A stretch of 23,546 nucleotides of DNA, taken from NCBI GenBank assembly GCA_934270705.1, contig CAKQQG010000021.1, positions 1-23,546 of the forward strand, given 5' to 3'. A model generated the notes under the pieces. The model made no database searches. It had not been told where the DNA came from and worked only from the letters and a program-made list of their open reading frames with translations. The stretch comes from an uncultured Oxalobacter sp. GTDB lineage: Bacteria > Pseudomonadota > Gammaproteobacteria > Burkholderiales > Burkholderiaceae_D. A program made the position numbers and the translations under genes. Each line of letters starts with the position of its first letter. The first letter of the stretch is position 1. Shown here in pieces: positions 1 through 8,296 of this stretch.

Positions 1-102
1 CTTCCGGAAACCACAGCATCCTGAAAAGGCAAGTCCCTGTTTCATCAGGGTTTCCATCGAATCGCCCTGACGCGCGTCCCGACGCGCCGGCGTATCCGCC
101 AT
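1..102 (-). CDS. Possible N-terminal fragment of an unknown protein, cut by the window edge
   Basis: On the minus strand an ATG at 102 opens a frame that stays open for 34 codons to the left edge. The peptide begins MADTPARRDARQGDSMETL. A GGGGA sequence lies about ten bases upstream and could serve as a weak ribosome binding site. I do not recognise the fragment, and 34 open codons in GC-rich DNA is weak evidence. It could equally be non-coding. Confidence 0.25.
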   Translation of the reverse strand, partial: MADTPARRDARQGDSMETLMKQGLAFSGCCGFRK

Positions 103-286
103 CTACCGTTTTCCCCAGGACGCATCCCCGGCATGCGAGATGCGTCCCTTGCGCAATCCCACACCCGGACGGATTTCGCACGGGAGGCGTCTTGCCTTGC
201 GGATATTCCGTTTTTATTACGCTATCGGCAGAAAGCGGCCCGAAAAACGGAAGACCGCGAAAAAACGCACTCCGGCGCAACGTGTA
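103..286. other. Short intergenic stretch with no supported gene
   Basis: This stretch lies between the possible edge gene and the stop codon of the small gene at 287-544. Reading frames cross it on the plus strand but none has a ribosome binding site or a recognisable product. I see no clear hairpin followed by a T run, so I call no terminator. Confidence 0.4.
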
Positions 287-544
287 TCACCCCAGACGGA
301 AACCTTCGCTGCTGTACAGACCGTCGTCCCTGAGGCGCTGCACCTGCTCGTCCGAAAGAGGCACCTCGATCGAATCGATCATGATCATCAACGGTCCCGG
401 ACCGTCACCCGTATCCATCGCCTCGATATACAGGGTCTTGTCCTTCACATAAAACCCCAGCGCATCTTCCGGCACCTCGATACCGAGTGCCTCCAGTTTC
501 TTTTTCGAGACGAACTGATCGCCGAGCTGATCGGGTTCACGCAT
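287..544 (-). CDS. Small hypothetical protein (85 aa)
   Basis: A minus-strand frame gives an 85-residue acidic protein beginning MREPDQLGDQFVSKKKLEAL. An upstream in-frame ATG at 568 exists, but the ATG at 544 has a strong GAAGGAG Shine-Dalgarno sequence ending five bases before it, so I chose 544. There is no signal peptide or membrane segment, and no motif I recognise. The sequence alternates charged and hydrophobic stretches, suggesting a small folded cytoplasmic protein. It is transcribed divergently from the KAP-type NTPase gene at 751, with about 200 bp between the two starts. The good ribosome binding site makes a real gene likely; the function is unknown. Confidence 0.7.
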   Translation of the reverse strand: MREPDQLGDQFVSKKKLEALGIEVPEDALGFYVKDKTLYIEAMDTGDGPGPLMIMIDSIEVPLSDEQVQRLRDDGLYSSEGFRLG

Positions 545-750
545 AGTCACTCCTTCAGTATTGTTCAAGATGCGCTATTGTACAGGCAAATACGGTGATT
601 TCCGTGTCGTCCCCATCGTGCCGCTTCGCCCCCGCCCCGCACGCAAGCATCCGCCCATTGCGCAAGCAAGCGGCACTTTTCGCCGTTTTGAGGTAAAGTA
701 ACCCCTGACGGGAACCCCCCTCTCTTTTTCCCCATCCACGGAGACTTTGC

Positions 751-2115
751 ATGAACCGCAGCGCACGGTTGGCCGGCAGCACACCGGAAAACGCCCTTGA
801 CGACATCGCACGCCCCTTCGCGGGCGACCTGCTGGGACGCGCCCGGCTTTCCGACAGACTCACCACCTATATCGACCGGCTCAGGGAAGGCGCCGTCATC
901 GCCATCGACGCCTCATGGGGCGAAGGCAAAACATGGTTCGCCCGCAACTGGGCAGCCAGCCTGCGGCGGCAAGACCATCCCGTCATCTATCTGGATACCT
1001 TTCGCCAGAACGACGAACTCGACCCGTTTTTCATCCTCGCCGCCGAACTGGCGCTTTCGCTCGACGACGGACAGGGAACCGGCGACACCATCCGTGGCGA
1101 AGCGGCGCGCCTGATGAACGCGCTGGTCCCCCTCACGGGCCGTCTCGCCGCGCTCAAAACCGTCGCGTTGCAGGCATCCGGCGATCCCCTGCACGACCCT
1201 GCGGCGGGGAAAGCCTCGTTCAGGACCGCCAGCGAAGATACCGAAAACTGGATCGAAAACCGGCTCAAGGCCTACCCGTCGGAAAAAGCCCTGTTCGCCA
1301 ATTTCCGGCAATCGCTCGGGCGCATCGTCGCCGCCAGCGGCAAACCCGTCGTCATCATGCTCGACGAACTCGACCGGTGCCGCCCGTCGTTCGCCATCCG
1401 TTTTCTGGAACGCATCCGGCACTATTTCGACATGCCCAATCTGGTATTCGTGTTGCCGGTGACCCGTATCCAGCTCTATGAAGCCGTCAAAAGCGTGTAC
1501 GGCCCCGATACCGACGCCGCCGCCTATCTGCACAAATTCGTCAGCTTTTTCCTGTCGCTGCCCACCTTCCCGCCGAACGACCAGTCCCGTCTGGCGCATG
1601 TCCGCGCCTTCATCGGCGCCATTTTCGCGCGACACGGCATGGATACCGCCGAAGCCAAACGGCAACGCTTCACCGAGCTGATGACCGCATGGGCGGCGCT
1701 GGTTCCGCTTTCCCTTCAGGAAGTCGAACGGGCCACCACTCTCTACATTCTTTCGGACGAACCGCCCGAACCCGGCATCGCGGCCTTCCTGATCGTCCTG
1801 AAAATCCGCAAGCCCGAATGGCTCCGGCTGCTGCTGGAAAACAACATGCAGACACTGGCCACCCTCTCGCAGGATTTTCTGGCGAAAATCATCGCGGACA
1901 GCCAGAAACTGCCCATGTCGCCCGACGGATACTTCAGTGCACTGAAAACCTTCTTCGACAGCGAAACCAGCAACCGCCTGCAAGACCGCGAAGTCATCAC
2001 CCGGTTCCAGAAAGACGTCCTCGCCCCCAACTCGTTTTATATCGAATCGCTGGAAGAAATCGCCTACCTGATCCGCATGATCGCCGGCAATCTCGACATG
2101 GACATCACCGGATAG
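751..2115 (+). CDS. KAP-family P-loop NTPase (454 aa)
   Basis: This is a P-loop NTPase of the KAP type, a STAND-like ATPase group found scattered in bacteria and sometimes linked to membranes or to phage defence. The Walker A motif is ASWGEGKTW at about residues 54-62, in the form WGxGKT typical of the family. The Walker B motif is VIMLDELDRC at about 201-210, followed by the RIRHYF and LVFVLPVTR segments expected in KAP proteins. I see no strongly hydrophobic insertion between Walker A and B, so this version is probably soluble. GGAG nine bases before the ATG supports the start. The gene stands alone, divergent from a small unknown gene and convergent with another, an accessory-type setting. 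The cellular role cannot be read from the sequence. Confidence 0.85.
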   Translation: MNRSARLAGSTPENALDDIARPFAGDLLGRARLSDRLTTYIDRLREGAVIAIDASWGEGKTWFARNWAASLRRQDHPVIYLDTFRQNDELDPFFILAAELALSLDDGQGTGDTIRGEAARLMNALVPLTGRLAALKTVALQASGDPLHDPAAGKASFRTASEDTENWIENRLKAYPSEKALFANFRQSLGRIVAASGKPVVIMLDELDRCRPSFAIRFLERIRHYFDMPNLVFVLPVTRIQLYEAVKSVYGPDTDAAAYLHKFVSFFLSLPTFPPNDQSRLAHVRAFIGAIFARHGMDTAEAKRQRFTELMTAWAALVPLSLQEVERATTLYILSDEPPEPGIAAFLIVLKIRKPEWLRLLLENNMQTLATLSQDFLAKIIADSQKLPMSPDGYFSALKTFFDSETSNRLQDREVITRFQKDVLAPNSFYIESLEEIAYLIRMIAGNLDMDITG

Positions 2116-2131
2116 CGCGCCGCAAGCCGGA

Positions 2132-2161
2132 AAACGCACGAAAAACAAACGCACGAAAAAC
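2132..2161. repeat. 15-bp perfect tandem duplication
   Basis: AAACGCACGAAAAAC occurs twice without a gap, at 2132-2146 and 2147-2161, just after the stop codon of the KAP-type NTPase gene and in the convergent intergenic region. It is probably a slippage product and no function is evident. Confidence 0.85.
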
Positions 2162-2243
2162 ACCGCCATCGGCCGTCATCTCCGCGGAAACGACGGCTTC
2201 CTGCAAAAGGTTTCCGGCAAACGGCGCCCGCGACGCCTAACGC

Positions 2244-2660
2244 CTACACCCCGTCCCGACCCAGACAATGCACCGCATAGCGCACAGCGCCGTCCTGTGC
2301 GGCGCCTTCCTGCGCCTTCACGGAAAAACGGTAACCGTCATACACCCCTTCGGCCTCGCCGGTGGCGTGGACACGCGCCGGAAAATCCCCGCCGAACACA
2401 TCGGCCAGCGCCGCGTCGCCCTCCAGCACGCAATCGGCATACGTCACATCGCTTTCGTCGAGTTCGATCGACTCCTGATCCCCCGTCAGGGAAAAACACA
2501 TCGAAATTTCCAGACACGGCAAGCCGCCGTGAATCTGCATCTGGCTTTCCGCCATTCCCACATACGCCGCCACCGTCTCGTCGCTGACACGACCGGCGAG
2601 ATTTTCGCGGACAAACGCTCCGATCGTCTGTTTCCCGCTTTCACTGATGATTTTCCGCAT
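2244..2660 (-). CDS. Hypothetical protein (138 aa)
   Basis: A minus-strand frame encodes an acidic protein beginning MRKIISESGKQTIGAFVREN. The frame extends further upstream to an ATG at 2720, but the ATG at 2660 has an AGGA sequence eight bases before it, and the residues upstream of it look like translated leader. There is no signal peptide or membrane segment. The middle part alternates beta-like segments with acidic turns (SIELDESDVTYADCVLEGD), and the C-terminal part contains a GVYDGYRFSVKAQEG segment. I do not recognise a family. It converges with the KAP-type NTPase gene and diverges from the signalling gene at 3013. The long low-ambiguity frame and the usable ribosome binding site make it probably real. 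Confidence 0.6.
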   Translation of the reverse strand: MRKIISESGKQTIGAFVRENLAGRVSDETVAAYVGMAESQMQIHGGLPCLEISMCFSLTGDQESIELDESDVTYADCVLEGDAALADVFGGDFPARVHATGEAEGVYDGYRFSVKAQEGAAQDGAVRYAVHCLGRDGV

Positions 2661-3012
2661 ACCCGTCATCCTGTTTACGAACACACACGGCCGAGGCCGT
2701 CCCGAAAGGAAATCATACAATCATTTCCGCGCCGCACGCAAAAACCGGTCACACCCCCCCCCGCAAGCCCGCCCTGCAAGACGCATTGCCATGTTTTCCC
2801 CGGCAATCCGCCAAAAAACGGACAAAACCGCCCTATCCGCACGGCGCGATACGCACGGTTACCGCGAACCCGACCGTGAAACAAATACAATTATGTGTTT
2901 AAATGTTAAAAAAGTATCTATTCATTTCGGGAAACGGTACACTTCGCAAACCGGTCCGTACACACGGACGACAACCTGACCGCCCACGCACCCGATACGG
3001 TGCATCCGACTC
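2661..3012. other. Divergent intergenic region upstream of the EAL-domain sensor
   Basis: This 352-bp stretch separates a leftward unknown gene from the rightward sensor gene. It contains a run of nine C at 2754-2762 and, at about 2880-2935, a sharply AT-rich segment including TACAAT at 2886-2891 and GTATCT further on, which may hold the sensor promoter. No good -35 partner is visible, so I do not call a promoter. I see no small gene here. Confidence 0.4.
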
Positions 3013-5895
3013 ATGGAAAAGAAACCGGACATCCTAGCCAGACTGCTCCTTTTCCTGCTGGCCTGCCTGTTCGCCGGCTCTTTCGCCCTGGCCCAGGAAA
3101 ACGCAAACCACGCGGCACGCACCGTGCGCGCCGGTTTTCCCGTCATCGCCGGTTTCGGACACATCAACGAAGACGGGACATACAGCGGCTACAACTACGA
3201 CTATCTCCAGAAACTCGCCCAGCATACCGGCTGGAAATACGAATTCGTCCCCTGCAACTGGGACGAATGCATCCGGATGCTCGAAACCGGCGACATCGAC
3301 CTGCTGGGCGGCATCCAGCGCACACCGGCACGCGAAAAACAGTTCCGTTTCGCCGAGCTGGAATCTTTCCTCAACTACAACGTCCTGCTGGCACGCGCCA
3401 ACGACCCGCGCTTTCAGGACAAAAACCTGGACGAACTCGGCACCCTCAACGTCGGCGCCCTCAAGGGTCGCTATGAAACCGTCCTGTTCCGCAAATACGC
3501 ACGCCGCTACCATATCCGCTACCGTCTGCACACATACGATTCGCCGGCCGACATGCAGCGCGCGATGGAAAACGGCGACATCGACATCCTGCTCAGCAGC
3601 TCCATCAGCAAGATCAACGGCATGCGCATTCTGGCGACTTTCGCACCGTCGCCGCTGTTTTACGCCGTCAGGAAAGACAACAAAAAACTGCTCGACGAAC
3701 TCGACATGGCGCAATCCATCCTCAAAAGCCATGACCCCTTCTTCGATTTCCGGCTTTACGAAAAACATTACGGCTTCAACGAAACCAACCTGCCGACCCT
3801 GACCCGCGCCGAACGCGACGCGCTGAAAAACACCCCGGTACTGCGCATCGGCTGCATCGAAGGCTGGCGTCCGTTCTCATACAGCGGACACGAAGGCATC
3901 GTCACCGACATGCTCTCCTACATCGCCAGCCATACCGGCCTCGACATCCGGTATATCGATCTCCCGTCGCACGAAGCCGCCTACCAGAAACTGCAGGACG
4001 GCGAAATCGACGCCGTCGGCTTTGCCGAAACCGACAGCAGCATCATCACCTTGCGCAATCTCCAGCCCACGACCCCATTCCTTCAGGTACCCGTCGTGCG
4101 CGTTGCCATGGCAGGCCGCGCCGCCTCGACCCCGATCGACCGCGTCGCCCTCACCCACTACGCCAACGACCACCTGCTCGACGAACTGCGCAAGCAGCAC
4201 CCCAACATCGACATCGTGTACAAGGATTCGCCGCGCCAGATATTCGATGCGCTCATCGCCGGAGAAATCGACGCCGGCTACGTCAACGTTTACAGCGCCA
4301 ACGCGCTCATGTCATGGCCGGAATACTCCTCGCTGGCGCTGAGCGAATCCGCACCGCATACCGCGGAATTTTCCGTCGTGTTCTCCCCGGGCATCGACAC
4401 GCAAATCATCAGCGTGTTCAACAAATACATCCGCCAGCTGCGCAACTACAAGCTGCACGAATTCACCATCACGCACATCGCGCGGCAACCCAAGCGCAAC
4501 CTGTTCACCCTCATCCGCGAACGGCCCGCGCTCGCCTTTTACGGATTCGCCTGTATCCTCATTCTGACCGTCGGATTCTTCACCAGCCTCATCATCATCC
4601 GCAACCGCGCCCACAGGCGGATCACCGACCTGCTCTTTTTCGACCAGCTCACCGGCCTGCCCAACCTCGTGCGATTCTCGCAGGACGCGACACGCCAGCT
4701 CCAGCACCCGGTATCCGGCATGCAATACAGCCTCGTCTATATCAACATCAACAACTTCAAATACATCAACGATATCCACGACTTCAGCAAAGGCAACGAC
4801 CTGTTGCGCACCGTCGCCGGACGGCTCAAGACCTTCGTCCACCCCGAACGGGGCGAAATGGTCTGCCGCCAGTCCGCCGACCACTTCATCCTCTTGCTGG
4901 CCTCGCCGGACGAAACCGCACTGCGGCAACGCATCGGCGAGCTGAACACGGAACTCGCCGCCCTGAACCGCGCCGCGGGCAACTATCACGTCACCTTCAG
5001 CTGCGGCATCTACCAGCTCCGGAAAGGCGACACCATCGACGCCGCCATCAACTACGCCCACTACGCCCAGTTCTCAAGAAGCAAGGTCAGTTACAACACC
5101 TACACATGGTTCGACAACCAGACCATCGCCCATATCCGAGACAACCGCCGTATCGAACAGGAAATGAACCAGGCGCTGGCCAACGGGCAATTCGTCCCCT
5201 ACTTCCAGCCCAAAGTCGATATGAAAACCGGCGCCATCGTCGGCGCGGAAGCGCTGGCGCGCTGGATCACCCCCGAACACGGCATCATTTCCCCGGAACG
5301 CTTCATCGACCTGTTCGAGAAAAACAACTTCATCATCCAGCTTGACCTGTCCATCTTCGAGCAGACCTGCCGCATCCTGAAACAACGGCAGGACGAAGGC
5401 AAGTCCGTCCTGCCGGTATCGTGCAACTTCTCGCACAACCACTTCACCGACCTGTCGCTGCCCGGAAAACTCACCGAAATCGCAAGGCGCTACGGCATCA
5501 CCCCCGCCCTGCTCGACATCGAAATCACCGAAACCAGCGTCATCAACGACATCGACACCGTCATCGAAGCCACCCGACAACTGCGGCACAGCGGCTTCAA
5601 AATCTCGCTGGACGACTTCGGTGTCGGCTACTCATCCGTCAACCTGCTTTGCCAGATCGACGTGGACACCATCAAGATCGACAAAAGCTTTCTGGAACAC
5701 GCCTCGATACTGCCCTGCAAGCGCAACCTGATCGAAGGCATCGTCGCCATCGCCGACAGTCTCGGCATCGACATCCTGTGCGAAGGCGTGGAAACCCGGC
5801 AACAAATCGACTTCCTGACCCGTGCAGGCTGCACCCTCGCACAAGGCTATTACTACGGACGCCCCGTCCCGTTCGACGAATTCGCGCGCCTGTGA
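3013..5895 (+). CDS. Membrane sensor: two solute-binding domains, degenerate GGDEF, EAL phosphodiesterase (960 aa)
   Basis: This is a large cyclic-di-GMP signalling protein. A signal peptide or first membrane segment (about residues 10-27) is followed by two bacterial family-3 solute-binding domains in tandem, at about 36-265 and 275-495, so the sensing half is periplasmic. A single membrane helix at about 506-530 leads to a cytoplasmic GGDEF-like domain starting at FDQLTGLPN (about 543). The active-site loop there reads SADHF at 621-625 instead of GGDEF, so cyclase activity is unlikely. The C-terminal EAL domain keeps its signature: EAL at 746-748, EITET, DDFGVGYSS, the KIDKSF lysine and CEGVET. 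It should therefore hydrolyse c-di-GMP in response to a small periplasmic ligand, possibly an amino acid or carboxylate. The Shine-Dalgarno sequence is weak. Confidence 0.92.
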   Translation: MEKKPDILARLLLFLLACLFAGSFALAQENANHAARTVRAGFPVIAGFGHINEDGTYSGYNYDYLQKLAQHTGWKYEFVPCNWDECIRMLETGDIDLLGGIQRTPAREKQFRFAELESFLNYNVLLARANDPRFQDKNLDELGTLNVGALKGRYETVLFRKYARRYHIRYRLHTYDSPADMQRAMENGDIDILLSSSISKINGMRILATFAPSPLFYAVRKDNKKLLDELDMAQSILKSHDPFFDFRLYEKHYGFNETNLPTLTRAERDALKNTPVLRIGCIEGWRPFSYSGHEGIVTDMLSYIASHTGLDIRYIDLPSHEAAYQKLQDGEIDAVGFAETDSSIITLRNLQPTTPFLQVPVVRVAMAGRAASTPIDRVALTHYANDHLLDELRKQHPNIDIVYKDSPRQIFDALIAGEIDAGYVNVYSANALMSWPEYSSLALSESAPHTAEFSVVFSPGIDTQIISVFNKYIRQLRNYKLHEFTITHIARQPKRNLFTLIRERPALAFYGFACILILTVGFFTSLIIIRNRAHRRITDLLFFDQLTGLPNLVRFSQDATRQLQHPVSGMQYSLVYININNFKYINDIHDFSKGNDLLRTVAGRLKTFVHPERGEMVCRQSADHFILLLASPDETALRQRIGELNTELAALNRAAGNYHVTFSCGIYQLRKGDTIDAAINYAHYAQFSRSKVSYNTYTWFDNQTIAHIRDNRRIEQEMNQALANGQFVPYFQPKVDMKTGAIVGAEALARWITPEHGIISPERFIDLFEKNNFIIQLDLSIFEQTCRILKQRQDEGKSVLPVSCNFSHNHFTDLSLPGKLTEIARRYGITPALLDIEITETSVINDIDTVIEATRQLRHSGFKISLDDFGVGYSSVNLLCQIDVDTIKIDKSFLEHASILPCKRNLIEGIVAIADSLGIDILCEGVETRQQIDFLTRAGCTLAQGYYYGRPVPFDEFARL

Positions 5896-5997
5896 TCCCC
5901 GTTTGCCGGATATCCGCGTTTTTTTCATCCCTATCCATGCACACCGTGCCATGACGTGGCATCATAACCGGCATACCGACACATACCGACCGACACC

Positions 5998-7515
5998 ATG
6001 GCACGCCAACCGACACCGCACCGCAACCGTCCGTCCAGACAACCGGCACAGGCAGCCCTTGCCAAAAAACACCCGTCGCGCAACACCGACACCCTGCTGG
6101 CCGACATCGCCGCCATCAACGACGCCCCATACGAAACCGGCGCGGCCGACAAGGCGCTCGCATGGTGCCGCATCGCGGCACGGCGCAAACTCGACGACAC
6201 CCGCCGCTGCCTGCTCGACTTCCATACCGCCAACGCCTGCATCTGCCGCCACCGCGAAACGCAAGGCGCCGGCAGCGGCGCATGGGAACACCCCGACATC
6301 GAAAACGCGATAGCCCACCTCGAAAAAGCCGTCGCCAACCCCGCCTTCCCGCTCCTTGACGAACTGCCGCGCTGCCGCATACTCACCCTGCTGGGCAACC
6401 AGTACGGTTACATGGGACACTTCACCGAAGCCCTTGCATGCTGGAACCGCGCGCTGGCCATCGACAGCCGCTTCGGCATGGCACTGGGCAACCGCGGCAA
6501 AAGCATCGCCGAATACGCCGAACTGCCCGCCATGGCACCGCAGAAAACGGCCTTCCTCAAGGTCGCCTGCGAAAATCTGGCCGACGCCACCGCCGACAAT
6601 GCCCGCTACTACGGCGACGAACAGGGCAAACAATACTTTCTCGCCGAACGCGAAAAAACCGAAATGACCCTGTTGTCCGACGATGCCGCATTGCCCGACG
6701 TCGCGTCCGGCAAGAAAAACGCCAAGACCGGCAAAGACAAACCCTACCGGAAATGGTGCGCCGAAAACACCCTGTGCCTGAACCCGTACAACGACCTCGG
6801 CAAAGGCACGGCCGCATCCGGCGACCTGCCAGAATGGACAAACACCGATACCCCGGGCATCGTCACCCCCACCGCGCGCACCCTCTCGCACCTGTACCGC
6901 GAGTACACCGCCATCCGGCGGCTTTGCCACGACGCCATCCATGCGCGGGCACTGCGCGGCGCAGGCAAGAAAAACGCACCCGAAAACCCTTCGCCCGCCC
7001 AATCACCGGCAGCGATACAAGCCATCGAAACCGTCAAACTCGCCTGCCGCGCCGGCTGGGCGCTCCTGCCGAAAATCGCGCGGCTGGTCAACGACCACTT
7101 CGGAGCCGGACTGCCCGACGGAAAATACACCCTCAAAACCGTCTGGTACACCGGCGGCAACCCCGCCGAAGGACTGGCGGCTCCCTTCGCCGCCTCGACG
7201 AACTGGCCCCTGCGCGGCCTGTTCTGGCTCTCCAAATCGCTCCCGCCCGAACGGCACCTCAATACCCTCGAACCCGAGAGCCTGCTCTGGAAAACCGTCG
7301 CCACCACACTGCAAACCGGCAGCCTGCGCATCATCGAACACGACGGCGCGATCCCGAACATCGTCGAAGGCACCCTCTCGCGCCGCCAGCTGCAAGCCTG
7401 CACCCTCGCCATCCTGCGGCTCGCCCGAAACGCGCTCGTCTATCTCACCCTCGCCATCGCGGACGGCACCCCGGCAAGTTCCGGCAAACCCACCCCGACC
7501 GAAACGACACCATAA
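5998..7515 (+). CDS. TPR-containing protein, possibly LA2681-like HEPN (505 aa)
   Basis: The N-terminal 30 residues are basic and low in complexity. A TPR-like helical region follows, clearest at about residues 126-167, with the pattern LGNQYGYMGHFTEALACWNRA. The C-terminal half is mostly helical and includes YREYTAIRRLCHDAIHARA and a late RLARNALVYL segment. The arrangement of TPRs before a helical C-terminal domain resembles the LA2681-like HEPN family, but I cannot confirm this, and the usual HEPN RNxxxH ribonuclease signature is not evident. No clear Shine-Dalgarno sequence precedes the ATG at 5998, which is the only early Met. The stop codon lies four bases before the next gene, so the two are probably cotranscribed. 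Confidence 0.75.
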   Translation: MARQPTPHRNRPSRQPAQAALAKKHPSRNTDTLLADIAAINDAPYETGAADKALAWCRIAARRKLDDTRRCLLDFHTANACICRHRETQGAGSGAWEHPDIENAIAHLEKAVANPAFPLLDELPRCRILTLLGNQYGYMGHFTEALACWNRALAIDSRFGMALGNRGKSIAEYAELPAMAPQKTAFLKVACENLADATADNARYYGDEQGKQYFLAEREKTEMTLLSDDAALPDVASGKKNAKTGKDKPYRKWCAENTLCLNPYNDLGKGTAASGDLPEWTNTDTPGIVTPTARTLSHLYREYTAIRRLCHDAIHARALRGAGKKNAPENPSPAQSPAAIQAIETVKLACRAGWALLPKIARLVNDHFGAGLPDGKYTLKTVWYTGGNPAEGLAAPFAASTNWPLRGLFWLSKSLPPERHLNTLEPESLLWKTVATTLQTGSLRIIEHDGAIPNIVEGTLSRRQLQACTLAILRLARNALVYLTLAIADGTPASSGKPTPTETTP

Positions 7516-7519
7516 CACC

Positions 7520-8224
7520 ATGAGCCGACCTTACGACATCCTGCTGCTCGACGCCGACAACACCCTGCTCGACTTTTCGCGCACCGAAAAAAACGCGCTC
7601 GACACCACCTTCAGGCAATACGGGCTGACCATCACCGACGAAATCCGCGCCCTGTACCACACCATCAACCGCGGCCTGTGGGCCGCTTTCGAACGCGGCG
7701 AAATCCCCAAGGAAACCATCACCGCCACGCGCTTCTCCCGCCTTTTCGCCGAAACGGGCTATGCCATCGACGGTGCCGCCTTCAGCCGCGACTACCAGAA
7801 AACCCTCGGCGAAGGATACGACCTCATCGACGGCGCCAAAGCACTCTGCGAGGCGCTCGCCGGAAAATACCGGCTCTACTGCGTCACCAACGGCGTGGCC
7901 GCCACCCAGTACAGCCGCCTTGCCCGCAGCGGTCTGGATACCTGTCTCGACGGCATCTTCGTCTCGGAAACCATCGGCCACCAGAAACCCGACCTCGCCT
8001 ACTTCCGTGCCGTATTCAACGCCATCCCGCGCTTTTCCCCCGACAAAGCCCTGATCGTCGGCGACTCCCTCACATCCGACATCCAGGGCGGCAAAAACGC
8101 CGGCATCGCCACCTGCTGGTACAACCCGAGCGGCCAGCAAGCCGCACCGTCCCTTGCCCCCGACCATGAAATCCGTACCCTCGGGGAACTGCACGCCATT
8201 CTGGAAAATCCCCGTCCCCTTTGA
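7520..8224 (+). CDS. yjjG: YjjG-like HAD pyrimidine 5'-nucleotidase (234 aa)
   Basis: This is a haloacid-dehalogenase-superfamily phosphatase of the YjjG type. E. coli YjjG dephosphorylates pyrimidine nucleoside monophosphates, including non-canonical ones, to keep them out of DNA. All four HAD motifs are present: DADNT with nucleophile D11 and acid D13, the TNG of motif II at 123-125, K156 in QKPD, and GDSLTSD at 181-187. The cap-domain region includes RGLWAAFERGEI, as in YjjG proteins. The length matches the family. The start codon lies four bases after the stop of the TPR gene, suggesting translational coupling, which also explains the lack of a strong Shine-Dalgarno sequence. Confidence 0.85.
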   Translation: MSRPYDILLLDADNTLLDFSRTEKNALDTTFRQYGLTITDEIRALYHTINRGLWAAFERGEIPKETITATRFSRLFAETGYAIDGAAFSRDYQKTLGEGYDLIDGAKALCEALAGKYRLYCVTNGVAATQYSRLARSGLDTCLDGIFVSETIGHQKPDLAYFRAVFNAIPRFSPDKALIVGDSLTSDIQGGKNAGIATCWYNPSGQQAAPSLAPDHEIRTLGELHAILENPRPL

Positions 8225-8296
8225 CGACAAGGCAAAACCCGGCTACGATTGCCCGTCCCGCACATGCCGGTCACGACCGGCGAACATCCGACACAC

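Noticed and set aside
140..598. 152-codon plus-strand frame opposite the 85-residue gene
   Set aside because: No ribosome binding site; the minus-strand gene has a strong one and a balanced composition.
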